Shown here piece by piece: positions 27,462-37,246 of a stretch of 64,000 nt of DNA. The notes under the pieces were generated by a model. It had not been told where the DNA came from. It did not search any database and worked only from the letters and a program-made list of their open reading frames with translations. Where the stretch lies: contig NC_009712.1 of assembly GCF_000017625.1 (NCBI RefSeq), forward strand, positions 1,054,001-1,118,000. Reading direction: 5' to 3'. The position numbers and the translations under genes were made by a program. Each line of letters begins with the position of its first letter. Position 1 is the stretch's first letter. Source of the stretch: Methanoregula boonei 6A8 (GTDB taxonomy: Archaea > Halobacteriota > Methanomicrobia > Methanomicrobiales > Methanospirillaceae).

Positions 27462-27977
27462 TGTCGTTCACCTTGGATCGCACTCTTTTGCGCCAGTCAC
27501 GGTTGCGCGTCATCGTTCATGCGATGGAGAATCGTATTTGCGAAAAAGGACATAAGTCCGTCGTTGAGCGAAAAAAATTTTCAGTTAACTGTATGCAATC
27601 CCCCACAATATCTTCCCATGATAACTCAGGTCCGATCCGGTTTCCGGATTCTTCTCCTCCCGATTTTTTCACTCTAAAATCTCCCTTTTTATTCCCCTCA
27701 GTTTTTTCCTCATTTTTCCTTTATTCAGGTAAACAGAAAATCATCTTTTGAATTTTCCCGGAACTAATATCCCGGAAAATACGGGCCGGACACGGACCGG
27801 ATCACCGGAGCCGGATTAAATCTGATCGGGATCAATTTCACGCGCTTTCAGATGTGGACTAAACACACACAGTATAATCCTTTAACCTGTGTATTTCTCC
27901 AAAAATGTTCAGGTCACGGTTGAAGAAATATGTCGCATTGCTGTCGGAAATCCCGTAAATTTTGACCATATGTATGC
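27462..27977. other. Intergenic region upstream of the propeller gene
   Basis: About 500 bases, locally AT-rich, with poly-A/T runs near 27568-27580 and 27690-27740. It must contain the promoter of the propeller gene. Overlapping short frames on the plus strand have no recognisable content. No RNA gene was recognised. Confidence 0.4.
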
Positions 27978-28187
27978 TTACGGATTTCTTCCCCATTTCA
28001 GGTTGTACCGTGGGACCCAGAATGCGAAGTTTATCGCTATTACTACGACTTCTAATATGCTGACTTCAAGAACGAAGTCCGGTGCAAGATGCATTATGCC
28101 GTAAAACTCTATCACATTCACGACAATAATTGCAACGGTAGCAACGACAAGCATTCGTGCAGGGAAACTTATTTTGGGAGAAATCAT
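27978..28187 (-). CDS. Small two-helix membrane protein
   Basis: 69 residues with two hydrophobic segments (LVVATVAIIVVNVIEFYGIM and LEVVVIAINFAFWV) and a basic C-terminus. No family was recognised. Reading on the minus strand, a TATA-like ATTTAAAAACC lies about 35-45 nt before the ATG, at about 28222-28234, which supports a real transcript. The gene is isolated in an accessory region. A competing plus-strand frame of similar size (27889-28104) lacks such features. Confidence 0.45.
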   Translation of the reverse strand: MISPKISFPARMLVVATVAIIVVNVIEFYGIMHLAPDFVLEVSILEVVVIAINFAFWVPRYNLKWGRNP

Positions 28188-28583
28188 ATTCGATACTATA
28201 CGTCATTGTGCTATTAAGACTGGTTTTTAAATAGGAATTTTAGACCCTGCTCTGTTCAGCAGCTGAAGATTTCAAAAAAAGTCCGATTCGCAACCCGGCA
28301 ATTTTCAAAAAAAAAAGTTCGATCCCTCACCTCCCTTCCTCAATTTTGGTGGTCTGCAAAAAATTGGCGGACTCCTTTAAATTAAAGTAAATAGGGGTGC
28401 CATTGTTTTTCCGGATTCCTGTCCGGTGCTTCACGTAGCTTTTCAACCGCAAAGGGCCGCACACTCTCCCCGGGTTTTCTCCGTCGTAGAAAATCCGCCC
28501 CGGAATTCAGTTTTTGGGCAAATCCGGCTCCGTATTATCGTCCGATCCACATGTCCGAAATTTCGTGCCCTTATGTGGCCCTG

Positions 28584-28822
28584 TTTGCCAAAATACGCCC
28601 AAATTGAACCCCATATAATGCCCATAATCGGGCAATAGCGGCCTTTTTTCGGCCTCTTTTTCCGGAAATAAACAAATGCCAGTTTGAGGTGAGATCAGGG
28701 CAGGAAAGGGCCTTTATGAGGCTCATTAAAATCGTCCGATTGCCAAAATAAAGCCAATATGGGCTCTGATTAAAAAGGAGCCCGATACGGGCTTTTTTTT
28801 GATCGAAAAAGGGTCGTCGGAG
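28584..28822 (-). repeat. Dispersed non-coding element, copy B (inverted relative to copy A)
   Basis: The core 28584-28742 is the reverse complement of 23560-23707 apart from two substitutions and an 11-bp insertion that tandemly repeats a GGCCGAAAAAA-type unit. Similarity weakens but continues to about 28822, through two hairpins of the AGCCCGTATCGGGCT type. Together with copy A it bounds a segment of about 5 kb. Confidence 0.85.
28779..28800 (+). terminator. Terminator-like hairpin with T run
   Basis: AGCCCG-ATA-CGGGCT (28779-28793) is followed directly by a run of T to 28800. It is part of element copy B; the equivalent hairpin in copy A has no long T run. Confidence 0.45.
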
Positions 28823-29098
28823 CCCATATCGGGCCCGGATTAGGGTAACTCAGTAACCCTCCCTGAACCCCGGATACGGCAGTGCAGGTATCCCTTTTCC
28901 CCTGTTATCCGCTTAAAACATTCACCGGGATTTTCCGGTTTTTCTGCTCTTCCGGAAAAAGCCGGGCGCGGCTGCTGAAATTTCTCAAAAAAGTTTGCTG
29001 GAGTTACCAGGATTTTTGAAATTCGTTCAACCGCATTGCCGAACTTTTCAAAAAATTCGCTTGAATATATCAGACTTCCGGGAAAAACCCGGCGCCAC

Positions 29099-29506
29099 TT
29101 ACTCCCTTCGGGTCCCATATTCCCGGTCGATCCCGTCTGCCACGCTTTCGAGATCGTCAAACATCCGGAGCGCATCTTTTCTGAGCTCCTGCACCATTGA
29201 CCGGAGCGTGCTGCCCCGCAGATAGATCAGTTTCCGGTGCCGGTACAGGATGCCGGCATCGATCAGGTTCCGGATGTGATGGTTTACCCGGGAGGGAGTA
29301 ATGTTAAGATCGGCGGCTATCTGCTCCACCGGTACCCCCTCGCCCGTGGGGCGGTGATCAAGCAGCGTGACGATCACCTGGGTTGCCACCCGGTCCGTGT
29401 CCCGCCCCTCACCGATCCCAAACGAATGGAAGAACCAGTGGATCTCCTCGTCCTCACCGGGTGCCAGGGGCCGGTCCACCTGTCGGATCACGATCTGCCG
29501 GATCAT
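29099..29506 (-). CDS. Winged-helix transcriptional regulator beside groES
   Basis: 135 residues. The centre has an ArsR/MarR-like helix-turn-helix: VPVEQIAADLNITPSRVNHH (about 58-77), then HIRNLIDAGILYRHRK and a wing strand LIYLRG. The C-terminal helix (about 100-130) probably mediates dimerisation. It is transcribed away from groES-groEL across a 148-bp region that contains a good inverted repeat, so control of itself and of the chaperonin operon is a reasonable inference. No ligand-binding cysteines of the ArsR metal type are present. Confidence 0.82.
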   Translation of the reverse strand: MIRQIVIRQVDRPLAPGEDEEIHWFFHSFGIGEGRDTDRVATQVIVTLLDHRPTGEGVPVEQIAADLNITPSRVNHHIRNLIDAGILYRHRKLIYLRGSTLRSMVQELRKDALRMFDDLESVADGIDREYGTRRE

Positions 29507-29536
29507 ATCTCTTCCACTGTTATCGCCAAAATAATT

Positions 29537-29569
29537 TAAACTTTTTCTCTATTTTCTCAAAAAAGTTCA
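29537..29569. promoter_or_regulatory. Inverted repeat between the regulator gene and groES
   Basis: On the minus strand the arms read TTGAACTTTTT and AAAAAGTTTAA, 10 of 11 positions pairing, around a 13-bp spacer. The right arm overlaps the likely TATA region (AAGTTTAAATTATT) of the regulator gene, and the dyad is upstream of the groES TATA box at about 29596-29606. This suits an autoregulatory operator. Confidence 0.5.
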
Positions 29570-29595
29570 AATCATATCTACAATTTTCACAATTT

Positions 29596-29606
29596 TTAAA
29601 TATTTT
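29596..29606 (+). promoter_or_regulatory. groESL promoter
   Basis: TTAAATATTTT is a strong box A, predicting transcription start near 29630. A clear ribosome-binding site GAGGTAA (29643-29649) follows before the groES ATG at 29655, so this transcript has a short leader, in contrast to the leaderless genes nearby. Confidence 0.55.
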
Positions 29607-29654
29607 AGAAGCCCATACTAGTGACATACCACAAATACGTGTGAGGTAATACGA

Positions 29655-29927
29655 ATGGCGATTGTTCCCATAGGAGAACGGGTCTTAATCCGGCCCAAAG
29701 AAGCCGAAGAAGTAACAAAGAGCGGGATTTACATTCCCGAAACCGCCCAGGAAAAGAAAAAAGAAGGGACGGTCATTGCCATCGGAACCAAAGATGACGG
29801 AAAGCCGCTCCCTCTCAAGGCGGGCGACCATGTCATTTATGGCGGGTACAGTGCGGACAAAGTCGAGATAGACAACGAGAATTACGTCTTTGTACCGTTC
29901 AAGGACGTGCTCGCGAAGATCGAGTGA
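29655..29927 (+). CDS. groES: Co-chaperonin GroES
   Basis: 90 residues, full-length bacterial-type GroES. It has the N-terminal IGERVLIRPKEAEE strand, the mobile loop region (about 15-30), and the C-terminal Y(V/I)FVPFKDVLAKIE end. It caps the GroEL folding chamber. groEL follows 11 nt downstream with its own ribosome-binding site. Group I chaperonins in archaea are known from Methanosarcina and some Methanomicrobiales and are thought to be acquired from bacteria. Confidence 0.97.
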   Translation: MAIVPIGERVLIRPKEAEEVTKSGIYIPETAQEKKKEGTVIAIGTKDDGKPLPLKAGDHVIYGGYSADKVEIDNENYVFVPFKDVLAKIE

Positions 29928-29932
29928 GGTGA

Positions 29933-31552
<1,620 letters not shown>

Positions 31553-31747
31553 AACCCCCCGGATAAATCCCCCTCATACCGTTTTCTTTTCCTTTACGGA
31601 GTATGGATAACGTTCCCTCTTTTTTGTGGTATCTGTCCTTTTTAGTTTCACCCTCCGCGCTCCGGGGTTCATATACCGTCCTGCCGCACTCCTCATCACA
31701 CATCGTCGTAATCCGGGCGGCCGACCCGCCTGACAGGAGCATTCTTC

Positions 31748-33103
31748 GTGAACACGACCCCCACATCCATCGCACGTATCGCCCCCGGATCGCCGGAGAA
31801 TCCCCTGACCCTGCTCAGGAAATACTGGGGTTATCCGGCATTCCGCCCGCACCAGGAAGCGATCATTGCCTCCATCATCGGGCACAACGATACGCTTGCG
31901 ATCATGGCAACCGGCAGCGGGAAATCGCTCTGCTACCAGCTGCCGGCGGTGTATCTTGGCGGCCTTACGATCGTGATCTCGCCGCTTCTTGCGCTCATGA
32001 AAGACCAGGTGGATGCGCTCAATGCCCGGGGCATCCCGGCCGCCGCGTGGAACAGCCTGCTCGATTCGGCCGGGCGCAGTCGGATCGAGGCGGCGATGCG
32101 GGACGGAAGGCTCCGGATCCTCTTTGTCTCACCGGAGAAATGCCTGCAGCCGGGATTTCTCGAATTCCTGCAGGAGTTTCCGGTCCGGCTCGTTGCCATT
32201 GACGAGGCGCATTGCATATCGGAGTGGGGCCATGATTTCCGGCCCGAGTACCGCGACCTTGCCCGGCTGCGGAAATGCTTCCCGTCCGCACCCGTCATCG
32301 CGCTCACGGCCACGGCAGTTCCCGAAGTGCGAAAGGATATCAGCCGGCAGCTCGGCCTTGTAAAGCCCCAATCGTTCGTGGGCAGTTTCTGCCGGGAGAA
32401 TCTGGAGTACCGGGTGATAAAGAAGAAGAACCCGTTAGTCCAGCTGGCAGACATCTGCTGCCGGCACAAAAACGAGTCCGGCATTGTGTACTGCTTAAGC
32501 AAGAAAGAGACCGAGGAGTGCGCAGCCGATCTCAAGAAGCGCGGCTTTACGGCGCTTGCGTACCATGCCGGCCTATCCCGTCCGGTCCGGGAGGCCGTGC
32601 AGGACGCGTTTCTCAAAAATACCTCCCGGATCGTCTGCGCCACAGTTGCATTCGGCATGGGCATTGACAAACCCGACGTGCGGTTTGTGGTCCATTACGA
32701 TCTCCCCAAGTCTGTTGAGGGCTACTATCAGGAGACCGGGAGGGCCGGGCGGGATGGGAAGCCTGCTGAATGTGTCCTGCTCTACAGCCGGGGGGATGCA
32801 GTCCGGATCCGGTATATGCTTGACCATGACGGTGCGGGTGAACAGGCATCCCGGATAGCGCAAAAGAAACTCCGGGACATGACGGGATACTGCGAGACAA
32901 TCGGCTGCCGGAGAAATTTCCTCCTCGCGTATTTTGGCGAACAGCCGGCCCGGAAAAACTGCGGGTCCTGCGATGCCTGCACCGGGAAAGTTCCCGGAAC
33001 CGAAGGAAAGATCCGGTCCCGGCGTTCCCCAAAACGATCCGGGAGTGCCGCACCGGTTGGCGTCACGATCCCACGGCGCACTTACCCGATCCCGAGCGTT
33101 TAA
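31748..33103 (+). CDS. recQ: RecQ-family ATP-dependent DNA helicase, short form
   Basis: 451 residues from a GTG start. Superfamily 2 3'-5' helicase with Walker A ATGSGKSLCYQ (about 54-64), DEAH box IDEAHCISEWGHDFRPEY, and motif VI QETGRAGRDG. The RecQ zinc-binding region follows, with its four Cys in YCETIGCRRNFLL and CGSCDACTG. It stops after the zinc module, so the winged-helix and HRDC domains of E. coli RecQ are missing or vestigial. uvrC begins 33 nt downstream on the same strand, so the two repair genes may be one operon. Confidence 0.95.
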   Translation: MNTTPTSIARIAPGSPENPLTLLRKYWGYPAFRPHQEAIIASIIGHNDTLAIMATGSGKSLCYQLPAVYLGGLTIVISPLLALMKDQVDALNARGIPAAAWNSLLDSAGRSRIEAAMRDGRLRILFVSPEKCLQPGFLEFLQEFPVRLVAIDEAHCISEWGHDFRPEYRDLARLRKCFPSAPVIALTATAVPEVRKDISRQLGLVKPQSFVGSFCRENLEYRVIKKKNPLVQLADICCRHKNESGIVYCLSKKETEECAADLKKRGFTALAYHAGLSRPVREAVQDAFLKNTSRIVCATVAFGMGIDKPDVRFVVHYDLPKSVEGYYQETGRAGRDGKPAECVLLYSRGDAVRIRYMLDHDGAGEQASRIAQKKLRDMTGYCETIGCRRNFLLAYFGEQPARKNCGSCDACTGKVPGTEGKIRSRRSPKRSGSAAPVGVTIPRRTYPIPSV

Positions 33104-33136
33104 GTCACCGGCCCCCGGATATTTCTCTGGTAAGCC

Positions 33137-34690
33137 ATGATCGATACCGCAGGCCTTCCCGAGAACCCCGGCTGCTACCTCTATTCAGATGCGGACGGGA
33201 GGATCATCTATGTGGGAAAGGCAAAGAACCTCAAAAAGCGGGTATCGAGCTATTTCACAAAAAAGGATCACGACCCCAAGACCCGGAGCCTGGTTGCCCA
33301 TATCGCCTCGGTGGATTTCGTTGTCACCGGCACGGAGACCGAGGCTTTCCTTCTCGAAAACACACTCATCAAAAAGCACCAGCCCAAGTACAACATCGAT
33401 CTCAAGGACGCCAAGCGCTATGCCTGGATCGAGCTCACCCGGGAAGAGTTCCCGCGCCTGGTGATCGCCCGGCGGGCAACGGATGATGGCACATTTTTTG
33501 GGCCGTTTGTCTCTGCGGCCGAACGGGACCGGGTGCTTGCCGTGGCAAAAAAAGTCTTCCATCTGCGGACCTGCAAAAAACTCCCCAAGCGCCCCTGCCT
33601 CCGGCGCCACATGCAGTCCTGCAGCGCTCCCTGCACGGGAAAGGTAAGCCCGGCAGAGTATGATGAGAACGTAAAAAAGGCAGCCCTGCTCCTGAAGGGG
33701 AAGTCCACCGAGCTGCTCGATGAGCTCAGGCACGAGATGGCAGAACGGGCATCCCGTGAGGAGTACGAGCGGGCGCTCGTACTGAGAAACGAGATTAACG
33801 CAATCGGGCACCTTGCGGACCGGCAGCATGTGGAGAGGCGGCGGGAGTACGATCAGGATGTGATCGCGTACCAGGTAACGGACGGGAAGGCATACCTCAC
33901 CGTGTTCAATGTGGAACGGGGAACGCTTGCAAACAAGGAGGAGTTCACCTTTGAAGCCGGCGAAGATATCCTTGAAGAGTTTCTCGTTCAGTACTACTCG
34001 GATCGCGAACCCCCAAACGAGCTGATCCTCGGTCACGAGACCGACCCCGCGCTTGCCGGGTTCCTTTCGGAAAAGAAGGGCCGGCAGGTAGAGATAGTAG
34101 TGCCGCAGCGGGGAGAGAAGAGACAGCTCCTGGACCTGGCAAGAAAGAACCTGGAGATCGCGTTCTTCCGCGACACCCTCAAGAGCGCTGAGCTGGGCGC
34201 AGCCCTTGGCCTGCCGCATCCCCCTGCCGTGATCGAGTGCTTTGATATCTCGCACCTTTCCGGCACCGCCATGGTAGGATCGATGGTGCAGTTCCGGGAC
34301 GGCAGGCCGGACAAGTCCGGCTACCGGCGCTTTAAGATCAAAACCGTAGAGGGTATTGATGATTTTGCCTCGATCGCAGAAGTGGTAAAACGGCGGTACA
34401 CCCGGCTCATCGATGAGCATGCCCCGTTCCCGGACCTTGTCATTATTGACGGGGGAAAAGGACAGCTTTCAGCAGCACAGGAATCGTTGGCAGCGCTCGG
34501 GGCCAGCGCCCAGCCGGTCATTGCGATTGCAAAACGCGAAGAGGAGATCTACACTCCTCATAATGCACTTCCGCTCAGGCTCGACAAAAAAAGCATCGCC
34601 CTCCGTTACGTCCATGAGATCCGGGACGAGGCGCACCGTTTCGCTATCACCTACAATCGCCTGCTTCGGAAAAAGAAGGTCATTACCTGA
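33137..34690 (+). CDS. uvrC: UvrC, excinuclease ABC nuclease subunit (short C-terminus)
   Basis: 517 residues. Domains in order: GIY-YIG nuclease (GCYLYSDADGRIIYVGKAKN near the N-terminus), the Cys-rich region (CKKLPKRPC with CSAPCTGKVS), the UvrB-interacting UVR segment (about 195-230), and the RNase H-like nuclease domain (ECFDISHLSGT, IIDGGKGQL, DEAHRFAI). The protein ends just after this domain, so the C-terminal helix-hairpin-helix tail of typical UvrC (about 600 residues) is absent. It makes the dual incision with UvrB bound to damaged DNA. Confidence 0.97.
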   Translation: MIDTAGLPENPGCYLYSDADGRIIYVGKAKNLKKRVSSYFTKKDHDPKTRSLVAHIASVDFVVTGTETEAFLLENTLIKKHQPKYNIDLKDAKRYAWIELTREEFPRLVIARRATDDGTFFGPFVSAAERDRVLAVAKKVFHLRTCKKLPKRPCLRRHMQSCSAPCTGKVSPAEYDENVKKAALLLKGKSTELLDELRHEMAERASREEYERALVLRNEINAIGHLADRQHVERRREYDQDVIAYQVTDGKAYLTVFNVERGTLANKEEFTFEAGEDILEEFLVQYYSDREPPNELILGHETDPALAGFLSEKKGRQVEIVVPQRGEKRQLLDLARKNLEIAFFRDTLKSAELGAALGLPHPPAVIECFDISHLSGTAMVGSMVQFRDGRPDKSGYRRFKIKTVEGIDDFASIAEVVKRRYTRLIDEHAPFPDLVIIDGGKGQLSAAQESLAALGASAQPVIAIAKREEEIYTPHNALPLRLDKKSIALRYVHEIRDEAHRFAITYNRLLRKKKVIT

Positions 34691-34709
34691 TCCTGCCACG
34701 AGTCAAAAG

Positions 34710-34718
34710 TATTTATGG
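34710..34718 (+). promoter_or_regulatory. Encapsulin operon promoter
   Basis: TATTTATGG is a plausible box A placing transcription start near 34741. A strong ribosome-binding site GGAGG (34751-34755) precedes the cargo gene ATG at 34761. uvrC ends only 20 nt before the box, so the operon is probably independent of uvrC. Confidence 0.5.
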
Positions 34719-34760
34719 TACGTAAGAGACTATTGACCTTACAGAATTACGGAGGATACC

Positions 34761-35135
34761 ATGCCTGACTTTTTCAACCCGTTCAGCGGAATGGTCCCGG
34801 AACGCAAACTGACCAAAGAAGAACTTATTCGTGTCGTCCGGCTCGATGTTGCCGGGGAGCTTGAAGCAATCCACGGGTATATGGCCCATGCAGAGGCGAC
34901 CGACAACGAGCTTGCAAAGGCGGTCCTTACCGATATCGCCAATGAAGAGCGCGTGCATGTCGGGGAACTCCTGCGGCTCCTTTCCATCCTTACCGGTAAC
35001 GAGGATGAATTCTATAAGAAAGGAACGCTTGAAGTGGACACCCTTGCAGGACAGATCGGGGCTGCCGGCGCTGCTGCACCCGTGACAAAGGAAGAACCGA
35101 CAATAGGTTCGCTCAAGAACACAAAGGAGGCATAA
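34761..35135 (+). CDS. Encapsulin cargo: ferritin-like protein with C-terminal targeting peptide
   Basis: 124 residues. Residues 18-90 form the two-helix ferritin-like/rubrerythrin-type domain known from encapsulated ferritins, with candidate di-iron ligands in AGELEAIHGY (Glu33, His38) and IANEERVHVGE (Glu62/63, His66). A Gly/Ala-rich linker (97-107) leads to EEPTIGSLKNTKEA at the extreme C-terminus, which has the hydrophobic-xGSLK pattern of encapsulin cargo-loading peptides. It would oxidise and store iron inside the shell encoded 2 nt downstream. The shell gene's ribosome-binding site lies within the end of this gene, so the two are translationally coupled. Confidence 0.92.
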   Translation: MPDFFNPFSGMVPERKLTKEELIRVVRLDVAGELEAIHGYMAHAEATDNELAKAVLTDIANEERVHVGELLRLLSILTGNEDEFYKKGTLEVDTLAGQIGAAGAAAPVTKEEPTIGSLKNTKEA

Positions 35136-35137
35136 TT

Positions 35138-35926
35138 ATGGCAAATGTATATCTCGGACGCGACGAGGCACCCATTGGTGCAGAGTCCTGGAAACTGATC
35201 GATGATGTGGCAGTCCAGGCAGCAAAAGGCCAGCTTGCCGGGCGCAGGCTGCTTGCAATCGAAGGGCCGTACGGATTCGGGCTCAAGGCAATTCCCCTTG
35301 GGGACTATGCCCTTGAGGACGGGATTAGCGCGAGCGTCTCGCTCCCGCTCTCCCTGATCCGGACCGAGTTCTCGCTGGGCAAGCGCGATCTTGCGGCCTA
35401 TGAACGCGATCACCTCATCCTTGACACGGCCCCGGTGGCCTGTGCAGCCATGGATGCAGCGGCAAAGGAGGACCGGATCATCTTTAACGGCCTTGCCGGG
35501 ACCCCGGGCCTCCTCAACGCGGAAGGTGCCGGATCGCTCACCCTTTCAAAGTGGGACAAGGTCGGAGCCGCTGCAGACCAGATTATCGATGCGGTGACCA
35601 AACTCGACGCAGCAGGATTCCACGGGCCCTACAGCCTTGCACTTGCGCCGGCCCAGTACAACCTCCTCCTCAGGCGGTACCCGCAGGGAGACGGGACCGA
35701 GCTCGACCACGTCTCGTCTATTGTGGGCGACGGTGTGATTAAGGCCCCGGTACTCAAGAAGGGTGGCGTGCTCGTTGCCTCGGGCAGCCAGTATGCCTCG
35801 GTTGCGCTTGGCCAGGATCTCGCAGTCGGGTATAATGGCCCGGTCGGGGATCTCTTGGAGTTCCAGATCTACGAGAGCCTTGCGCTCATTGTCCGGGCAC
35901 CTGAATCCATCCTCGTGCTCAAGTGA
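35138..35926 (+). CDS. Encapsulin shell protein, family 1
   Basis: 262 residues, standard for family 1 encapsulins with the HK97 capsid fold. N-terminal GAESWKLIDDVAVQAAKGQL and RRLLAIEGPYGFGLKAIPLG match the family's N-terminal helix and following strand; the E-loop and P-domain helix region (YERDHLILDTAPVACAAMDA) and the A-domain (SLALAPAQYNLLLRRY) follow. It self-assembles into an icosahedral compartment that binds the cargo targeting peptide on its inner face. An AAAGGAGG ribosome-binding site (35123-35130) precedes the ATG. No phage tail, portal or terminase gene is nearby, so it is a compartment and not a prophage capsid. Confidence 0.95.
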   Translation: MANVYLGRDEAPIGAESWKLIDDVAVQAAKGQLAGRRLLAIEGPYGFGLKAIPLGDYALEDGISASVSLPLSLIRTEFSLGKRDLAAYERDHLILDTAPVACAAMDAAAKEDRIIFNGLAGTPGLLNAEGAGSLTLSKWDKVGAAADQIIDAVTKLDAAGFHGPYSLALAPAQYNLLLRRYPQGDGTELDHVSSIVGDGVIKAPVLKKGGVLVASGSQYASVALGQDLAVGYNGPVGDLLEFQIYESLALIVRAPESILVLK

Positions 35927-35934
35927 ACACTCCC

Positions 35935-35943
35935 TTTTTTTTT
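35935..35943 (+). terminator. Oligo-T terminator after the encapsulin operon
   Basis: An uninterrupted run of nine T lies 8 nt after the encapsulin stop codon, the type of signal that terminates archaeal RNA polymerase without need of a hairpin. Confidence 0.5.
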
Positions 35944-35971
35944 AGAGATTTTTGTGGAGTGAGACCTGCGT

Positions 35972-36358
35972 ATGTTCTCCAGAAACATTGTCCTGTATGC
36001 ATCGCTTTTTCTGATCATTGCAGCGCTTGTAGTGGGCGCCGGCTGCCTGAGCACCGTTACTGTCGGGGACAACTCGGCCGGTCCTGTTCATGCTCATTAC
36101 CAGTACCAGGACTCCTGGTCGCCGGGACTGGGCTGCTACAGCCACCTGACGGGATACGTGTATAATGCGGGAAACGTATCCACGCAGGACCTGCGTCTGG
36201 ACTTCAACCTGGTCAATACCGGCACCGGGACGATCCGGGACTCCCGCTCTATCTACATCGGCAGCATTGCACCGGGCGATACCAAAAACTACGAGATGAT
36301 CCTTGATGGCGAATGCACGCAGGACTACCGGGTAGATTTCGCTGTAGAAAATCCCTGA
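35972..36358 (+). CDS. Small lipoprotein of unknown function
   Basis: 128 residues. A signal sequence ends in a lipobox VVGAGC with Cys25, so the mature protein is probably lipid-anchored outside the membrane. The mature part is a single beta-rich domain with GYVYNAGN and LDFNLVNTG, similar in pattern to FxLYD-like or other Ig-like domains. Two further Cys (in GLGCYSH and DGECTQD) could form a disulfide. It follows the encapsulin operon after an oligo-T terminator, so a link is not clear. Confidence 0.75.
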   Translation: MFSRNIVLYASLFLIIAALVVGAGCLSTVTVGDNSAGPVHAHYQYQDSWSPGLGCYSHLTGYVYNAGNVSTQDLRLDFNLVNTGTGTIRDSRSIYIGSIAPGDTKNYEMILDGECTQDYRVDFAVENP

Positions 36359-36383
36359 CCCGCCGGCCGGGAAAATCAGGAAC

Positions 36384-36391
36384 TTTTTTTT
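36384..36391. terminator. Oligo-T tract between convergent genes
   Basis: Eight consecutive T on the plus strand follow the lipoprotein gene by 25 nt. The stretch lies between convergent genes (lipoprotein and queC) and could terminate the plus-strand transcript. Confidence 0.4.
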
Positions 36392-36398
36392 GGATCTT

Positions 36399-37073
36399 TT
36401 ACGGTTCGTATTCCAGCGGATCGGCGGCACCTGCTTCCCGGAATGCCTCAAGGCGTTCGGTGCAGGCCCCGCATTTTCCGCATGAGCGCTCTTTGCCCTT
36501 GTAGCACGACCAGGTATTGGCGTAATCAACCCCAAGACCGATCCCTTTTTTTGCGATATCACCCTTGGAGAGCATGAGATAGGGCACCTGGAGCACCAGA
36601 TCGTTCCAGTCGCAGAGATGGAATGCGGTGCTCATGGCACTCACAAAAACCGGGCGGCAGTCCGGGTAGATTGCATGGTCCCCGGCATGTGCCGCGTAGA
36701 ACAGGTGACCGGCCCCGATGCCGATGGCATAGGATGCGGCAAGGCTCAAAAAGACCATGTTCCGGTTCGGGACCACCGTCTGTTTCATGCTCTCTTCTGC
36801 ATAATGGCCTTCGGGAACGTCCCGGTCGGCCCGGGTCAGGCTGGACGGTGCAAGATCGTTGAGCACCGAGAGGTTGACAATTTTGTGGGGAATGGAGAGT
36901 TTTGCACAGGTCTTTTGTGCGCACGCGATCTCTTTTTTGTGTTTCTGGTGGTAATCGAACGTGATCGCACTGACCTCGTATCCCTGGTCGATGAGATCGT
37001 AGAGGAGGGTGGTGCTGTCCATCCCGCCTGAAAGAATAAGAACCGCTTTCATGCCGGTACCTGTTTCCATCAC
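36399..37073 (-). CDS. queC: 7-cyano-7-deazaguanine synthase
   Basis: 224 residues. Converts 7-carboxy-7-deazaguanine to preQ0, which archaea insert into tRNA to make archaeosine. The PP-loop ATP motif SGGMDSTTLLYD (about 15-26) and the C-terminal zinc site CYKGKERSCGKCGACTER are intact, as is the family segment VPNRNMVFLSLAASYA. Start may be the ATG at 37073 or the Met seven codons later, where family similarity begins. Other preQ0 genes (queD, queE, folE2) are not in the window. Confidence 0.96.
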   Translation of the reverse strand: MMETGTGMKAVLILSGGMDSTTLLYDLIDQGYEVSAITFDYHQKHKKEIACAQKTCAKLSIPHKIVNLSVLNDLAPSSLTRADRDVPEGHYAEESMKQTVVPNRNMVFLSLAASYAIGIGAGHLFYAAHAGDHAIYPDCRPVFVSAMSTAFHLCDWNDLVLQVPYLMLSKGDIAKKGIGLGVDYANTWSCYKGKERSCGKCGACTERLEAFREAGAADPLEYEP

Positions 37074-37246
37074 ACTGGTATTTGAGGGGAACTATAATAA
37101 GGAAGCGGCGGGTTTGCAGTCAGCCGGTGAACGCTACCCGCGGGATGTGAGCCGGTGCCCGGAGGGACGTGCATATTTCCGGGGTCTGGCTTCAGTCGGA
37201 TCTAAAAAAAAAAGAAACGGGTGCGTCAGTATCCTTTTGATGGATA

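Larger units (their letters stand above)
28188..29098. other. Accessory intergenic region with repeat element copy B
   Basis: About 900 bases without a supported gene. It holds copy B of the dispersed element (28584-28822), a terminator-like hairpin at 28779-28800, a near-perfect dyad AGGGTAACTCAGTAACCCT at 28843-28861, and several A-rich segments following a GCTGAAGATTTC-like motif near 28257 that also occurs near 23307. Confidence 0.5.

Noticed and set aside
28840-29175. Minus-strand frame of 111 codons before the groES regulator
   Set aside because: It overlaps the 3' end of the regulator gene and non-coding hairpins; translation looks random.
35138-35926. Prophage capsid instead of encapsulin
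   Set aside because: No portal, protease, terminase or tail genes are nearby, and the adjacent gene is a ferritin-like cargo with a targeting peptide.
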